DNA from: Neoceratodus forsteri
Taxonomy: Eukaryota; Chordata; Ceratodontiformes; Ceratodontidae
Direction of reading: 5' to 3'
Assembly (NCBI GenBank): GCA_016271365.2
Contig: CM057459.1
Coordinates: forward strand, 484,977,501 to 485,041,500
Length of the DNA: 64,000 nt
Shown here: in pieces, positions 22,430 to 34,124 of the stretch
How positions within the stretch are numbered: the stretch's first letter is position 1
Layout: every line of letters starts with the position of its first letter
Translations under genes and position numbers: made by a program
Notes under the pieces: generated by a model
What the model was told of the DNA's origin: nothing
What the model saw: only the letters and a program-made list of their open reading frames with translations
Database searches by the model: none

Positions 22430-23955
22430 GCAAATCCTCTATACTACCATCTAGGAGACCATAGGTGGTGCTGCAGTGCCAGGCCAGCTAGAGGAATAGG
22501 GGGCACAGAGCACCCTCTCCTGGCAACACACTCTGCATTATTGATCTTGGAGTGCAATCCATGTGTGCACCCACTGACAGGCAGGAAACCACTTGAAAAG
22601 ACTCTAGTTCATGGCAGAATGGTGCCAGCATTCTTGGGCCCTGTTGGTCCCGACCACCCACCCCTAACCACGCATGTGTTCCTGTGCAGAGGACACTGAC
22701 CGCCCCGGAACCTCACCATAGGAAACACACTGTGTAGGTCATGGGGGAAATGACAAAGGAGAAACCTTAATTGAATAGGAGGCAGCCACAAAAACACTGA
22801 GAGCAAAGCCTTAGGATTTATTAAGGTATCCCACACTAAGGGTGCGTGTAGAACAAATTACACCCCCATGTCTACATGTTTTTTGCAATTACTGACTTTT
22901 TTACTTAAAGACATCAAAATAAATGCAATGCAATAGTAACCTGCCTAACTGCTGAACTTTAATTTGTTTATGGTTAGAGGCGCACTTTATGGCTGACCAC
23001 CAAAACACCTAGCAGAGACTGAGGAATTTCCGGGATTTTAGACTGATTCACAAGTGACAAGTATTTCAAAGTACTGTGTAGTTTGTTTTCCTTGTTTATA
23101 TGTTTTTGTTATATTAAATTAGAACCACCACTTCAACAATGAGCCCTGTGCTGAGTCTTACCTGGTTCAGGGCAAAGAAGTGCTTTTTCAATGCCACAGA
23201 GGAAGGAAACATTTACAACATGGCTTGCGCTGTTCTATGTTTGAGTGACAGATTAATGTTAGCTCATGAATCCTGTTATAACCAGCTGGTTATTATATGG
23301 AAATATAAATTGGTTATCCATTTATAAAACACCTTAGTTAGTAGATATATATACACAACATTGTTTATAGTGCAGTACAATTCACACAAACGCATGCACC
23401 AAAAAACTGTACAGAAATGCTGGCTATTTTCTACAGTAAAAGACATTCCATGGCTGTAGCTGAGGACAATTACTCAGATGTTGAGTGTTACCCATTTGTA
23501 CAGGCATGTGGCATAAAAGGAAGGCAAGAGCTAGTGATGTAATAAATCGAAACAAATAAATACAAAAATTAGAGCTGTTCCAGACTACTCAGTAGACTTC
23601 TGATTAGACAGTCCAGATGTCTCTTCATCCATTTAAGTACATTTGAGGAACATAGTTTTCATCTTTTAAGTGAATTTCATCCAGCCCTGGCATTCTGGAT
23701 CAGAAAGTTTTAGTCCAAAATATTTTGTTGCAATCTGACCCTGAAATGTCATGGTGGAGGGGGGGTACTGGTGGTAAGTACACATAGATGGATTTTATTG
23801 GTACGGAAACCAATCTTTTGCTATTCATGTGGTTATCAAAATTGATCCACATACAGTATTGCTATTAGAGACAGGATCACACTGTTGCAGTGGGTAAAAA
23901 AATAAAGCAAATCACCCTAAAAGTTAGCAATATAGGCAAAGTGTTGCACACTTTT
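22430..23955. other. Mostly unannotated; one short shared sequence
   Basis: 22433-22465 (CAAATCCTCTATACTACC, ATCTAGGAGACCATAGG) closely matches 26057-26091 at the left end of the Penelope-like insertion. The rest shows nothing I recognise. Confidence 0.4.
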
Positions 23956-23960
23956 ACAGT

Positions 23961-24137
23961 TCAGTCACATGAGTTTTTACTGATAGAAGACTCTAGGGAT
24001 TTATTGAGATTGTCTGTGTGAGACTTAAGGACAAGTCTGTCTTCGTCTGTATTTATTCCTTTTTCCTTTTTCTTCTTGCCTCCGTTCTTGTTTGGTGGCT
24101 TGAGCCTGCAGTTGGAGCTATACTGCACGGGTAAACA
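23961..24137 (-). CDS. Possible terminal coding exon of an unidentified host gene (low confidence)
   Basis: On the minus strand an intron-like acceptor precedes the segment: branch-point-like CTAAC and TAACTAAT, a T-run, then GGCAG. From 24137 it reads 58 open codons to a TGA at 23961-23963: CLPVQYSSNCRLKPPNKNGG, then KKKKEKGINTDEDRLVL, ending NSCD. The composition (two early Cys, a Lys-rich patch, acidic stretch) is protein-like, unlike the AT-rich surroundings, and matches none of the transposon proteins here. I do not recognise the family and no other exon is visible in the window. It could be a chance open frame, as 58 codons without a stop in an A-rich context is not rare. Confidence 0.25.
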   Translation of the reverse strand, partial: CLPVQYSSNCRLKPPNKNGGKKKKEKGINTDEDRLVLKSHTDNLNKSLESSISKNSCD

Positions 24138-24359
24138 CTGCCTTAAAAAATTAGTTACAATGTAGTTAGTCTACTTGCAGTATTCAATAGCTGCACTTGA
24201 TACAACTTTGTGTGCTTCCAGGATAATTACCTTATGATACAATCTGCCATAAGATGTTGCTTATTTAATTGGTTTAGATGTATTACAATCCTGTGCACAC
24301 AGGATTATTTGGGATGTACTAATTTGAGACTAGGAGACAAAAAGGAGGGATATGACAGA

Positions 24360-24790
24360 AACATGTACGTTTCTGCTGGGCATAAACAAAGTACACTGCA
24401 ATGAACTGTTAACCGTAAGTGCAAATATGAATACAAGAGGAAAGCCAAAGAAGTTGGTAGAGGTCAAATTTAGAAAAGGTGTCAGGAATTACTTTTTCTA
24501 TAGGGAGGGTGTTAGACAAGTGGAACAGACTGCCCAATGAAGTGGTCTGGGCAAAGACTGCAGATGCATTCAAGCATAGGGATAGGCATGCATGTTTGGT
24601 GGGAAACATGAGGGAGAGGGGGACAAAAGTGGAGAGGTGAATGACTGACCACTAGGGGGCTTGAACTCAACTGGCCTTCTGCTGACATGTTTGACTTGCA
24701 AAATGTTATTGAACTTATTAGAATATACTTGCTGATATTTGCATACAAATAGCAGAGATCATACAAATACAGTCTTTAATATTCTATGAA
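24360..24790 (+). mobile_element. CR1-like LINE, 3' end only
   Basis: The plus strand carries the CR1 C-terminal pattern: KFRKGVRNYFFYREGVRQVEQ-like around 24470-24535 (compare RREMRRHFFTERVVAGWNAL at 59640-59700), then AFKHRDRHAC. A TATTTGCATACAAATA 3' region follows. Strongly 5'-truncated. Confidence 0.6.
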
Positions 24791-25916
24791 GCCATAACAT
24801 TGTGACTTCTGCAATACAAACTTTAATCAAGGCATACTCTTAATTAATTCTCAATGTCAAATAACTCATACCATTATAGGTATTATTTGTACCTATTTAC
24901 ATTTAATTGTTACCCAGTCATTTAACAAAGTGAATAAAGAAAATCCATAAAACAAAACAGTGTGCTCTGTTTTTATTAATTATAGGCGATAACATAAAAA
25001 AAGGAAAAGAAAAAGGCAGTCAATCAAGCTATGCTAACAGTTGTTCTACTTCCCTATGGTTAAAATATAGTACCCATCTCATATAAAATCCATCTTTCTG
25101 TAGCTTTAACAGGGCTGTGATTGTCTCCATGGTTTTCATATTTTGAATATTTCTCTGCCATTGTTGTATATGGGGGCTACTATCAGTTAACCATCTTTAG
25201 ATAATTACTTTACCTGCTGCAGCCACAAGTACTAAACAGAGAATAATTCCTGTGCAGATGTGTGTTATGAGGATTTTCCACACACCTGAGATGTGTGAAA
25301 AAAACTCATAAAACAAACTTTGCACAAACATTATTTTTATAATAACTGGTGCAAGGTTTCAACAGAGAGAAAAACTAAGCTGTATTTGTGTGAGCCAGTT
25401 TGTCAGTGAGCAACTGCCATACTTGAACAAATACAGTGAAGTGAGAGCACAAAGAGGAAAATGACATAATAACTCACTATCGGGTCATTACGGAATTCAA
25501 CAGGTTACTATGGCATTTTATCAGGAATGCATACCCAGCCATTAGAGGGGGGTCAATGGTTATTATGAATAAATATATTTTATACCACATACAGTATGTG
25601 CTCCTCTTGAGGAACAAACCAAGGATCAGGTTTTCAAATGTGAGTAGAAGGGGAAACTACAAGATTTTCTGTATAGCTTGCGCCACCTCCATCCAGAATG
25701 GCTTTAGTATTATGCATTTAAAAAAAAAATATGAAATTGTGTGCCTTGTTGCCAACAACCCCCTCCAACAAAGGACCATGGGGCTGCCACCATAATGCTT
25801 AGATACCACAGGAGTTATAACAAATGCAGCCACCAGTTTCCACCTAAACTCCCTTCAGGAGTGGTCTGCTGTTGTGGTGTGTGTGCCTTGCCAGATTTGA
25901 GTCCAAAAAGTCAGGT

Positions 25917-26054
25917 TTAAATCTATGCCTGCCTTCTCTTCCAACTTCTCTTGTAGCTTGATTACCACTTGTACCCCTATTTCATCTTTTGCCAAGGGAT
26001 GGATGTGTGAGATAAACCCTGAATGGTCTGACTGCAGACCTTTACCAATTAGTA
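25917..26054 (-). repeat. Left copy of a 138-bp direct duplication flanking the Penelope-like insertion
   Basis: Same L1-like ORF2 segment as 28057-28195, about ten differences in 138 bp. On the minus strand both copies keep the frame (LIGKGLQSDHSGFISHIHP here, LIGRGLQSDQSGFISHIHP there). Confidence 0.85.
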
Positions 26055-26128
26055 ATAAATCCTTTCTACTACCATCTAGGAGACCACAGGCTAGTGATCT
26101 AAAGAAAAAGTTATTGAATTGATGTTAT

Positions 26129-26901
26129 TTGTTGCCCAATCTGAACAAAGCTTTAGATAAAGCAAGACTCCAGGAAAGGGAAGTTCTATTAACTCCAAAA
26201 AATAAGAATTTAGAGGAGGAAAACCCCTGCACATTGTCTCTCGATTTTAGTCATGTAGCTGGGGCAATTGGTAATATTCTACACAAAGTTTGGCCAGTAC
26301 TTACAGGTGATTCAGTGCTGGAATCTGTCATTGGACAGAGGCCGAGAGTTACTTTTAAGGAAGGTAGGAGCTTGGGAGATATCCTGAGTAAAAGTCACTA
26401 TAATAAAACAGAAGCACCCAGGAACTGGATGCTCTATAGACTTCCTGGCTTTTTTCGTTGTGGGTCTTGTAATATATGCAAATACACATCCTCAGATAAT
26501 GCATATGCACACCCACTGCGAAATAATAAAATTAGTCAAATTTAGCAGTTTATTACCTGTAGAAGTACATATGTTGTGTATGTGGTGTGGTGCACTTGTG
26601 GACTACAGTATGTGGGTCTTACTACCCCCATGTTAAAAGTGAGAATTCAAGAGCATATTAGAGCAATCAAAAATAAAAATTTAGAAAATGCTATTGGATC
26701 TCACTATGCAGTGGTCTACCGCTCCAGCCCAATTGGTCTAAATTTACAGCACTTGAGCAAGTGCCCCATTCTTTTAGAGGAGGTGACCTGGTCAATCAGC
26801 TGCAGGAAAAAGAGAGCAGATGGATTTTTTCTCTGGGAGCCTTAAGCCCCCAGGGTATGAATGAAGAAATAGACCTGAGACCATTTCTGAAAGATTCCTA
26901 A
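26129..26901 (+). pseudogene. PLE GIY-YIG endonuclease domain, in-frame stop and 1-bp frameshift
   Basis: The first segment (to 26545) runs ALDKARLQEREVLLTPKNKN ... ILHKVWPVL, then GFFRCGSCNICKYT with the Cys-x2-Cys linker finger of Neptune/Penelope-type proteins. An in-frame TAG at 26543 interrupts it. The frame resumes as TYVVYVVWCTCGLQYVGLTT, the GIY-YIG core (VYV..CGLQYVG), then LKVRIQEHIRAIKNKN with the conserved Arg and Glu-His. Near 26826 a 1-bp shift leads to GALSPQGMNEEID, the usual C-terminal motif, ending at TAA 26899. In PLEs this nuclease nicks the target to prime reverse transcription. This copy is broken and lacks the RT. Confidence 0.8.
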
Positions 26902-27842
26902 ATACAAGTTAGGGAGTTTGCTTAAGATCATGATTACATCTTTAGGACAGATGCTAGTGAAGATAGTACTAGAATTAGTCTGAGAACTAGAATATAAATT
27001 ACTGTATATAATTAAGTAAAATGCTGTTGTTCTATTTTCTTTTTCAGGATACTGTTTCTATAAGAAAATTACTGATTTCTGGCATTGCAATCCTTTACAT
27101 AGAAAAAAACAGAAAATCAGATTTGGCAAACACTCTACCTATATAAACACCTTTTTCTTGAGAACTTGCATTTTCAGGTCTCTAACATAGTTTGTCTTGC
27201 TCACCTTTTTTGTTAAAATTAAGTTTGTTTTGATATGTATAGGTAGCTCAAAGTCTCAGACCTGGACTGCTCAAATATAAGAATAAAATAAATGTGCATA
27301 CAGAGGTGCTTTTCCCTATGGGTAAAATAGGTTTCGATATATGTTGATTAGTTGAATTTTTAGAACCTGTAATGTTTTTTTAAATTTTTTGACTAAGATA
27401 CTTGTAGCAGCTGTCTAATAAATTCTCCTACCCCTGCTATTTGTAATTAATGTTATCTATTTACACTAAGAAGTGTTTTCAGATTTTTAGCTAATGGGAT
27501 CAGTATTTAAATAGATATAGATTAAATAAATAAATTAAATAAATTTAATCAATTAGAAGCAGGAAAATGTTTCACATACTGATTTACTGAAAAAAGAAAT
27601 ATGTGCTCCAAGTATGCTCTCTCTTACATTTTCAAGATATTTGTTTATATATTTAAAAGTAAGGTTATGTTGGTGTATGTCACAACATATTATTGATATG
27701 TATTTTACATATGATGTTTTTGTCCTTGTTACTTTTTCCTTTAACTAATTTACTTGAATTAATGAATTACTTGTGATGACATGATGACGTCAGATGTTGT
27801 ACCAACATAAATAGGGGCCTTTCCCCCTTTTGTGACACGCCC

Positions 27843-27890
27843 CTGAGGAAGACCTTGTGATCGAAGCACTGGGGTAGTTTTTGCAGTGTC
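27843..27890 (+). ncRNA. Hammerhead-ribozyme-like relic in PLE tail (hypothesis)
   Basis: CTGAGGA (27843-27849) matches the hammerhead core CUGANGA. A degenerate stem II (GACC-TTGT-GATC, one mismatch, preceded by an extra A) leads to GAA (27863-27865). A stem III-like hairpin CACTG...CAGTG (27867-27888) is followed by TC. PLEs are known to carry hammerhead motifs in their terminal regions. Here the GAAA core is GAAG and no stem I complementarity is evident, so activity is doubtful. Confidence 0.35.
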
Positions 27891-28056
27891 TACCGAGACT
27901 GGAGAATAAACAGCTTTAATTTCTAAACTGAGAAGCTCTATGGCATTCTTCTTCCTATGAGTGCACACATCTTACATTTGTTGTGATTGTTTTGGGCTGG
28001 CTGCACTTGTGTGCACCAACTGCCCTTGTCCAGAGTGCACTGTTTTGCCTTTACAA

Positions 28057-28195
28057 TTTAAATATATGCCTGCCTTCCCATCCAACTTCTCTTGTAGCTT
28101 GATTACTGCCTGTACCCCTATTTCATCTTTTGCCAAGGGATGGATATGTGAGATAAACCCAGACTGGTCTGACTGCAGACCTCTACCAATTAGTA
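28057..28195 (-). repeat. Right copy of the 138-bp duplication flanking the Penelope-like insertion
   Basis: Mate of 25917-26054, about 7% diverged. The upstream L1-like coding sequence continues from its right edge, while its left edge abuts the PLE tail. Confidence 0.85.
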
Positions 28196-28679
28196 GCATG
28201 ATTCCAGGAGGTTGTCATGCTTGCAGGCCTGCTATGGCAATAATTTTACTTATGTAGTCTCTGCACTGAAGGTGGTGGTAGAAATCTAGATAACCTAGAC
28301 CGTACTGCTGCAACAGTTGTTGACAGCTCTTCATTGCATTAGTTTTAGGGTGAAATTGTCCCAGATATTGTATGCCCTTCCCAACTCATCTTGTAAAGTT
28401 ATTATCAAATCTGGCTGAAGTTAAATATGGGAAACACTGAATAGATTTTCTTTGCCATACAGGTTGTGGAACCTACCATCTTCTATTATATTTGAGCCAC
28501 AATTGAATGGTGTTGCAGAACCAGGGGTTGGAGATGGTGGGGAGATCCCCTGGGGTGATTTGCCTTAGTAAGAATGTCATCAGTATATGGGTGTGTGCTC
28601 TGCATTCTATGTTTATCCTTCCTGATTCAATTTATTTTTAAAAGTATGTACAGCTATTACATAGCTGGTAAACAAATAA

Positions 28680-29912
28680 ATAATACAGACATCTTACGTT
28701 CATCAGTGGTTCTGGTATGGCCTGTTCGGTACTGTCGTTAGCTGGCTCAGGTCATACCTAACAGAGACAGTGCAAAGGGTGATGATGGGACTTGTCTCCT
28801 CTAACCCTAGGCCTCTGAGCTGTGGAGTTCCATAGGGTTTGGTCTTGTTGCCCTTGTTGTTCACAGTGTATATGCTGCCATTGGGAGACATCGTTAGGTG
28901 GTACAGGCTGGGTTTTCACTGCGATGCAGATGATACCCAGTTGTACCTGTCCTGTGCACTTGATACCCAGGTAGCAGCCTCTGTATTTAACAGCTGAATT
29001 GAGGAAATCCAGATGTGGATGACTCAGAACTGGCTTATACTCAACTCGAACAAGAGTGAGGTACTGCTTGTGGATCCAGGTTGTCAGGCCAGGGGGGTGA
29101 GGGTTACCACCCAGGCTCATGCTGGGGGGGTCTCCTTGCCCTGTCTAGATGGGTAAAGGAACTGGGTGTGATCCTAGATGATGGCTTGACCTTGGAAGCC
29201 CAGGTGTCAGTCGTGGTTAAAAGTGGATTCTATTACCTTAAGAACATTGCCTGGATCTGAACCTTGATCCCACCTGAAGACCTGGCCACAGTGGTACACA
29301 CTTTTGCCATGACCAGATTGGACTACTGTAATGACCTGTACTTAGGGTTATTTGGAGGCAATGCCTGCAGGCTGCAGTTGGTGCAGAACACGGTGGCAAG
29401 ACTTGTGTTGGGAGTTAGAAAGTATGATCACATTACCCATGTCCTCTGTGAACTGCACTGGCTGCCAGTCAGGTGGAGGATTGTCTTCAAGATAGGGCTC
29501 CTGACCTATAAGGCCTTGCATGGAATGGGACCTGTCTGTCTGCAAAGTCTCCTTGTCCCATACCATCTGCCCTGGGCACTTCCTTCTGCCAGTAGAGACC
29601 TCCTTCAAGATCCCAGGGTTAGGTTGCAACATTCTGGGGATAGGGCATTCTCCGCTGCCATGTCTGCCCTGTGGAACTCATTGCCTAGATATTTAAGGGA
29701 GGCTCCCTTGGTCGAAGCCTTTAAGAAAGGGTTGAAAACATTTCTGTTCCAGTAAGCTTTTATTGATTGATTAATAGTGTACTATATTAAATGCTATACA
29801 GATTATTGCTCCCAGCTATAGTGATTTTATGTTTGTATTTCAGTATGATTAATTGTAATGTTTTATTGTACAGTGCCCAGAGTCTAAGGAAATGGGTGCT
29901 TTAAAAATAAAG
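28680..29912 (+). mobile_element. L2 LINE, RT palm to 3' end
   Basis: From 28700 the plus strand reads VVSWLRSYLTETVQRV, then [19 protein letters not shown] (stop inside), then [11 protein letters not shown], where the YADD Tyr has become Asp (about 28920-28950). The thumb WLILNSNKSEVLLVDPG follows. The C-terminal part is the open frame 29264-29755. The 3' end reads CAGTGCCCAGAGTCTAAGG and GGTGCTTTAAAAATAAAG, the classic L2 end, followed by a tetranucleotide repeat. This copy is closer to canonical L2 than the other L2-like elements in the window. Confidence 0.85.
29264..29755 (+). pseudogene. L2 ORF2 C-terminal fragment
   Basis: 163 open codons. Residues ~17-45 read RLDYCNDLYLGLFGGNA, residues ~64-92 read ELHWLPVRWRIVFKIGLLTY and KALHGMGPVCL, and the end reads RAFSAAMSALWNSLPRYLRE and AFKKGLKTFLFQ. 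These are the conserved blocks downstream of the L2 RT. The stop at 29755 agrees with the natural end of the family. Upstream stops (about 29260, 28835) disable it. Confidence 0.88.

Positions 29913-29974
<62 letters not shown>
29913..29974 (+). repeat. TATC microsatellite at the L2 3' end
   Basis: About fifteen TATC units directly after AATAAAG of the L2 tail. L2-clade elements commonly end in short tandem repeats. Confidence 0.95.
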
Positions 29975-31384
29975 ATAGACACAATTTACATATAAAAACA
30001 ATCAATTTAAAACACCATGCAACATACAATAAGACCTTTAAATCACCAATTTCCTAAAATGAATCTTTTTATACATATTTTGACTTCAATATGCTTATTA
30101 AACTGTCAAATGCATAATCTGTTTCAAATACTCAGAATCATGGAATATGTACAACATTGTATTGAGTATCTTCTTGTATGAGCTTGTCCAGCCTATGTAT
30201 GCTGTAGCTTTTTAAGGCAAAACTTGTAACTGAGCATAAGGTTGAAATCTCAATTGCATTTAAAAGGACTTTTACAAGACCAATTTTTGCCAGATTTTGA
30301 TGTGTTGTCATGATGTTATTCTGCCATTTTTTCTCTTTATTTGCTCAGACAGAAACAATCCAGTGAAATATAAATTGTTGTTCACCTTGAATCACATCCA
30401 AATTTTCAGCACTGATCAGTTTTTAAGGTATATCTGAATATATCATAGGCATACTATTCAAATTTCAAGTCCATTTGTAACCTTGCAAATGTTCATAAAT
30501 GGGGAAAGAGATTCATAAACAGTTACAGTAAATAGGTCTCAACCATATGTAAATTCTTAATGCTTCTGTATAGAGAAGATAAAGATATTTTTCCTGATCT
30601 TTCCATGTCTTTTGGTTGTTCATATCTTTTTTTTTCTCTGTATCACTTTGATTTTGTAAATACTAGCCTGCAGAGTTTGCACGGTTGTTATACTTCTTAA
30701 AGAAGTTTATCTATATTTTCTAACATTTGCGTCCAAGGTTCAGTACCAACAGCTAACAGATGTTTGTTTTATTATTAACATATTCATGCCACATCCCCAC
30801 TAGAATTGGATTCTGGACAGTTGTCACAGTACAAAGCCAATTACTGAACATGCGAATATCTACTATAGCAGACAATAATAATGTTTCTGTCTCTGCTCTA
30901 AGAAATTCCCCAGGCACCAACTGGGGCAAACCTAATGTTAAATGGAGATACTGATTTAGTATGGGTTCTGCATCTCCTACATGGTTGCTTACTCACCACA
31001 TTTTTACCATTTACAGTATAAATGTGTTAATTTTAGCTCTGTGTACTGCAGACATAGCTTTATAGGAATGGTTTGCATAAAATGTGGCAAACCTGTTTAT
31101 ACCTAACTTGGAAATCCTATCTCATCTTTTGTTTTTGTTTTTTTTGTTTTTTTGCCACATGAGCTTTCCAATATACTGATGAAGAAATAATAATCCTTAA
31201 ATGTACAAAGTCCTGTACTTCTTCCACTAGGTTCAACCCTGCCCTCCATTTATATTTGACAGTTTTTGGGTTACCCCAGATTATAATTGTTATTTGTTGT
31301 ATGTTTCATTCATGATACAGTGATTCTAGAATGCCTACAATGTTATCCAGGGCTCTTTGTACCTTAGTTGCAATTTTAATTATT

Positions 31385-32590
31385 AAGAGATGCCAAACTA
31401 CAGCTGGTACAATCAACCTTTCTATCCTTGATAGATTATGCTGACATCTTCTACAGTCACTGTCCCATTTCCTACCTCACCAAACTTGACACAATATATC
31501 ATAGAGCTTTGAGGTTCATCACAGGCTTGCCTTATTCCACTCACCACTGCTCCCTATATCAATCAGTGGGGTGGAGTTCTCTTCAATTCAGGTGTGATAA
31601 AAATGCAGCCTTATGGACCTTGAGAGCCATCTCCAAAAAACTGCCCTAATACATTACAGACTGTCTTCCTATAAAACCAATAAGCAATTACACCCTGAGA
31701 AGTTACAAATCTCTCCTATTGATGGTTCCCAAAGTTAACTCTTGCTTTGGCAGGGCTGCTATAAGCTTTACACTGTCTTCCTTGTGGAATAAATTGCAAA
31801 AAAAAACTGAAACTGAGGTCACCCATCGGCATCTCATCTATCAAGCTCTTATATTCACGTCTCAGAAATGATCAGTGCAATTGTTTCCCATGACCATGAA
31901 CTGTCATCATGCTAACCTGTACCATTTAACCATGAACAAATTACTTCTAGTGCTTGTCTCCTCCTTGGCCCTGGTCTGTCATCATGCTTTCATGTAACAC
32001 CTTGATGCCTCTGTTCTCCCTTTGATACTGGTCTATCTTCTCACTTTCTCCAGCCTTCTTTTCACAACTCTATACTGCACTCATCCACAATCTACATGCA
32101 GTCATACTATAAAAGTCCTAACTCCCCTTTCCCTCTCCCCATAGGCCCCCACTGCCACATCAGTTCTACTGACCTATCCTTGGGACTTCACTTCTCACAA
32201 TGTTCATCCTTTGCTTACATATTACATATCCCTCCTGGTACCCCATCTGCCATTAGTTGGTGGTTCTCCAAGCCATTTTCATGGCTAGTACTAGTGACTG
32301 CCCCTGGTAAATGAACTAACTGGTACTTCTATACAGAGAACATGGTTTATATATAGTTGCTTGGTTCAATGGTGGACCTGCCTCCTTGTATTTGAATTCT
32401 CCTCTGTTATGGCTTGCCTTGTCTTCCTTTTATCATTTGACTCCCCTATTACTGCACCATTGTGTTTGTGTTTAGATACTTATTTACATGTATTTATATG
32501 TTTTTATGATGAATGTTGCCCGACCCTGTTCTAACCAGGTCCATCTTGTAAAAGAGCTCTGCTCAATGATGTTCGCGTGGATAAATAAAG

Positions 32591-32621
<31 letters not shown>

Positions 32622-32622
32622 A
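31385..32622 (+). mobile_element. L2/Rex1-like LINE, 3' part, inserted in the unassigned LINE, ends in GATT repeats
   Basis: The plus strand reads ILDYADIFYSHCPISYLTKL and DTIYHRALRFITGLPYSTHH near 31425-31545, then CSLYQSVGWSSLQFRCDKNA. These are C-terminal blocks found after the RT in L2/Rex1-type LINEs. FSLPSLWNKLQK-like remnants follow near 31780. The tail has CCATCTTGTAAAAGAGCTC and GGATAAATAAAGATTTT and ends in about six GATT units (32596-32620). Flanks AAGAGATGCC and AAGAGGGTAAT may be a diverged target duplication. The interrupted minus-strand LINE continues on both sides. Confidence 0.75.
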
Positions 32623-34124
32623 GAGGGTAATGTCTGTACAACAAATAATGTTTATTGCATTAATTCCAACTAAGAGAGGAGCCATACATGTATGCCCTAA
32701 TTCTTAAGTTACTTTATTTATAGATAGATTAACAACAGTGGAGCTAGAAAGCAACCTTGCATTACCCCATTGCCAGACTCAAATTTTTTCTGATAACTTC
32801 CCCTGTGTTGTGTAATGGATCCTAATACTAGTACTTGTATATAAGGTTTTGATTGATTCTAATGGATGAGATTAAATATTGAGGTCTCTCAGCCTTTGCC
32901 ACAATATGTCTCTACTAACACTGTCAAAGACACCCTTAATGTCCGTAGATGCTAATTACAAAGGTGTCTTTTTATGTTGTATACACAGTATTTACTGTTT
33001 AGGTATAGTAAAATGAATATATTGTGAAAAGTTTAACTCTCTTTTTCTGAAGCCAAATTGTCTTGGACTTATCGGAGATGCTGATTCTGCCCCATTTTCT
33101 AATTCTTCCAACAGATATCTAGCAAATAATTTAGCAGACGTGCATAATAAAGATGCTGGTCTATGCTGCTGGATATTTATGGTCTGGGCTGCTGGATATT
33201 TTCAATTTCCATTTTTTAAATATTGAACTATTTCAGCAATCTGCCATTCATATAGAACAGTATTAGAAATATCTGTTTACATGGTTAAACAATTTAGCTA
33301 ATATCGTGGACCACCAATTAATCTGTACCTTAAAATCTCCACCAGAATACTATCGACTCCTGCTGATTCAATTTTTTTGTTGTTGTTGTTGTTGATTACT
33401 ACTGTATATCCTTTCACTTGAAGAGACATTACTGGGAACTATCCTGTTAGAGCTTTAACTTTTGTAGTACACACAGTATTCTCAACGACTTTGTTGAGTT
33501 ATTCCTAAAGGGAGTTTCGAAGTATGTAGTCCATACGTTGTGGAAATTGCGGTGTCTGTTCATTTTCCTTTTCTTTTTTGCCCAAAAGCAATTAAGTTCC
33601 AAAGTGACTTTATATCCTTAGTATGAATGGCATGTTGAAGTTTCACCCACTTATTTTTCTCAGATTTCTTTTTCTTTGTTGATATTAATGTTCTATGCTA
33701 TTTCCTTAATTTAATCAGCACTTCTGTAGTTTGACTCAGGTATGGGTCTCTGAATAGTCTTGCTAATGTATTTAAAACTTTCTTTTTCTTTTTAGAGGCA
33801 ATGTCATACTAGGGATATTGTATTAAATTGTGTTCCTTTGATTGATTACAGGATGTATGCCCATTAAATAATTTTATTTTAAATCCATTTACTAGTGCTT
33901 CCCATTTTTTTAGTATTAATTCTGAATATATCTGGGAATTAAAAATATTTGTTTGATTTCAGAAATATTTCCATTGCTCTGGAGTTCTTCTCTTTCCTGA
34001 GTGCTACCAGATCCCATCTGATTTTCTTTGAACTATATACAGTATAGTTAAATGTTTGTCAGCAATTCTTTTGGCTACGGAATCATTATACAACCTAAAT
34101 TGTTCTGTTCCTTTTTTTATTATT

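Larger units (their letters stand above)
26055..28056 (+). mobile_element. Penelope-like element (PLE), 5'-truncated, GIY-YIG end with 3' tail
   Basis: It opens within the region after the PLE reverse transcriptase (FLLPSRRPQASDLKKKLLN, 26069-26119) and carries the GIY-YIG endonuclease (26129-26901). A ~930-bp AT-rich region follows, then a tail with AAATAGGGGCCTTTCCCCC, GCCCCTGAGGAAGACC, GTGATCGAAGCACTGGGG and GGAGAATAAACAGCTTTAAT. The tail layout (CTGAGGAAG...GTCGAA...AATAAACAGCTTTAAT) resembles PLE terminal regions with hammerhead-like motifs. The RT domain is missing. Lengths of 2.0 kb and position inside an L1-like LINE come from the reconstructed junctions. Confidence 0.72.
24960..28640 (-). 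mobile_element. L1-clade (L1/Tx1-like) LINE, ORF2 C-terminal half, split by a Penelope-like insertion
   Basis: Minus-strand pieces in order: 28600-28200 reads PWFCNTIQLWLKYNRRW, GKGIQYLGQF, SCQQLLQQYGLGYLDFYHHL, the L1 block after the RT thumb. The piece at 28195-28057 reads SGFISHIHPLAKDEIGVQAV and KLQEKLDGKAGI. After the insertion, 26054-25917 repeats that piece. Then 25900-25020 continues with EFRWKLVAAFVITPVVSKHY, ILKPFWMEVAQAIQKIL, and LVAAAGKVII..RWLTDSSP, QQWQRNIQNMKTMETI. This is the L1-type C-terminus. There are many stops and frameshifts. The 3' UTR ends near 24960. Confidence 0.78.

Noticed and set aside
22433..22465. Second truncated PLE next to the foldback element
   Set aside because: The match to 26057-26091 is only about 33 bp and ends abruptly on both sides, too short to call an element.
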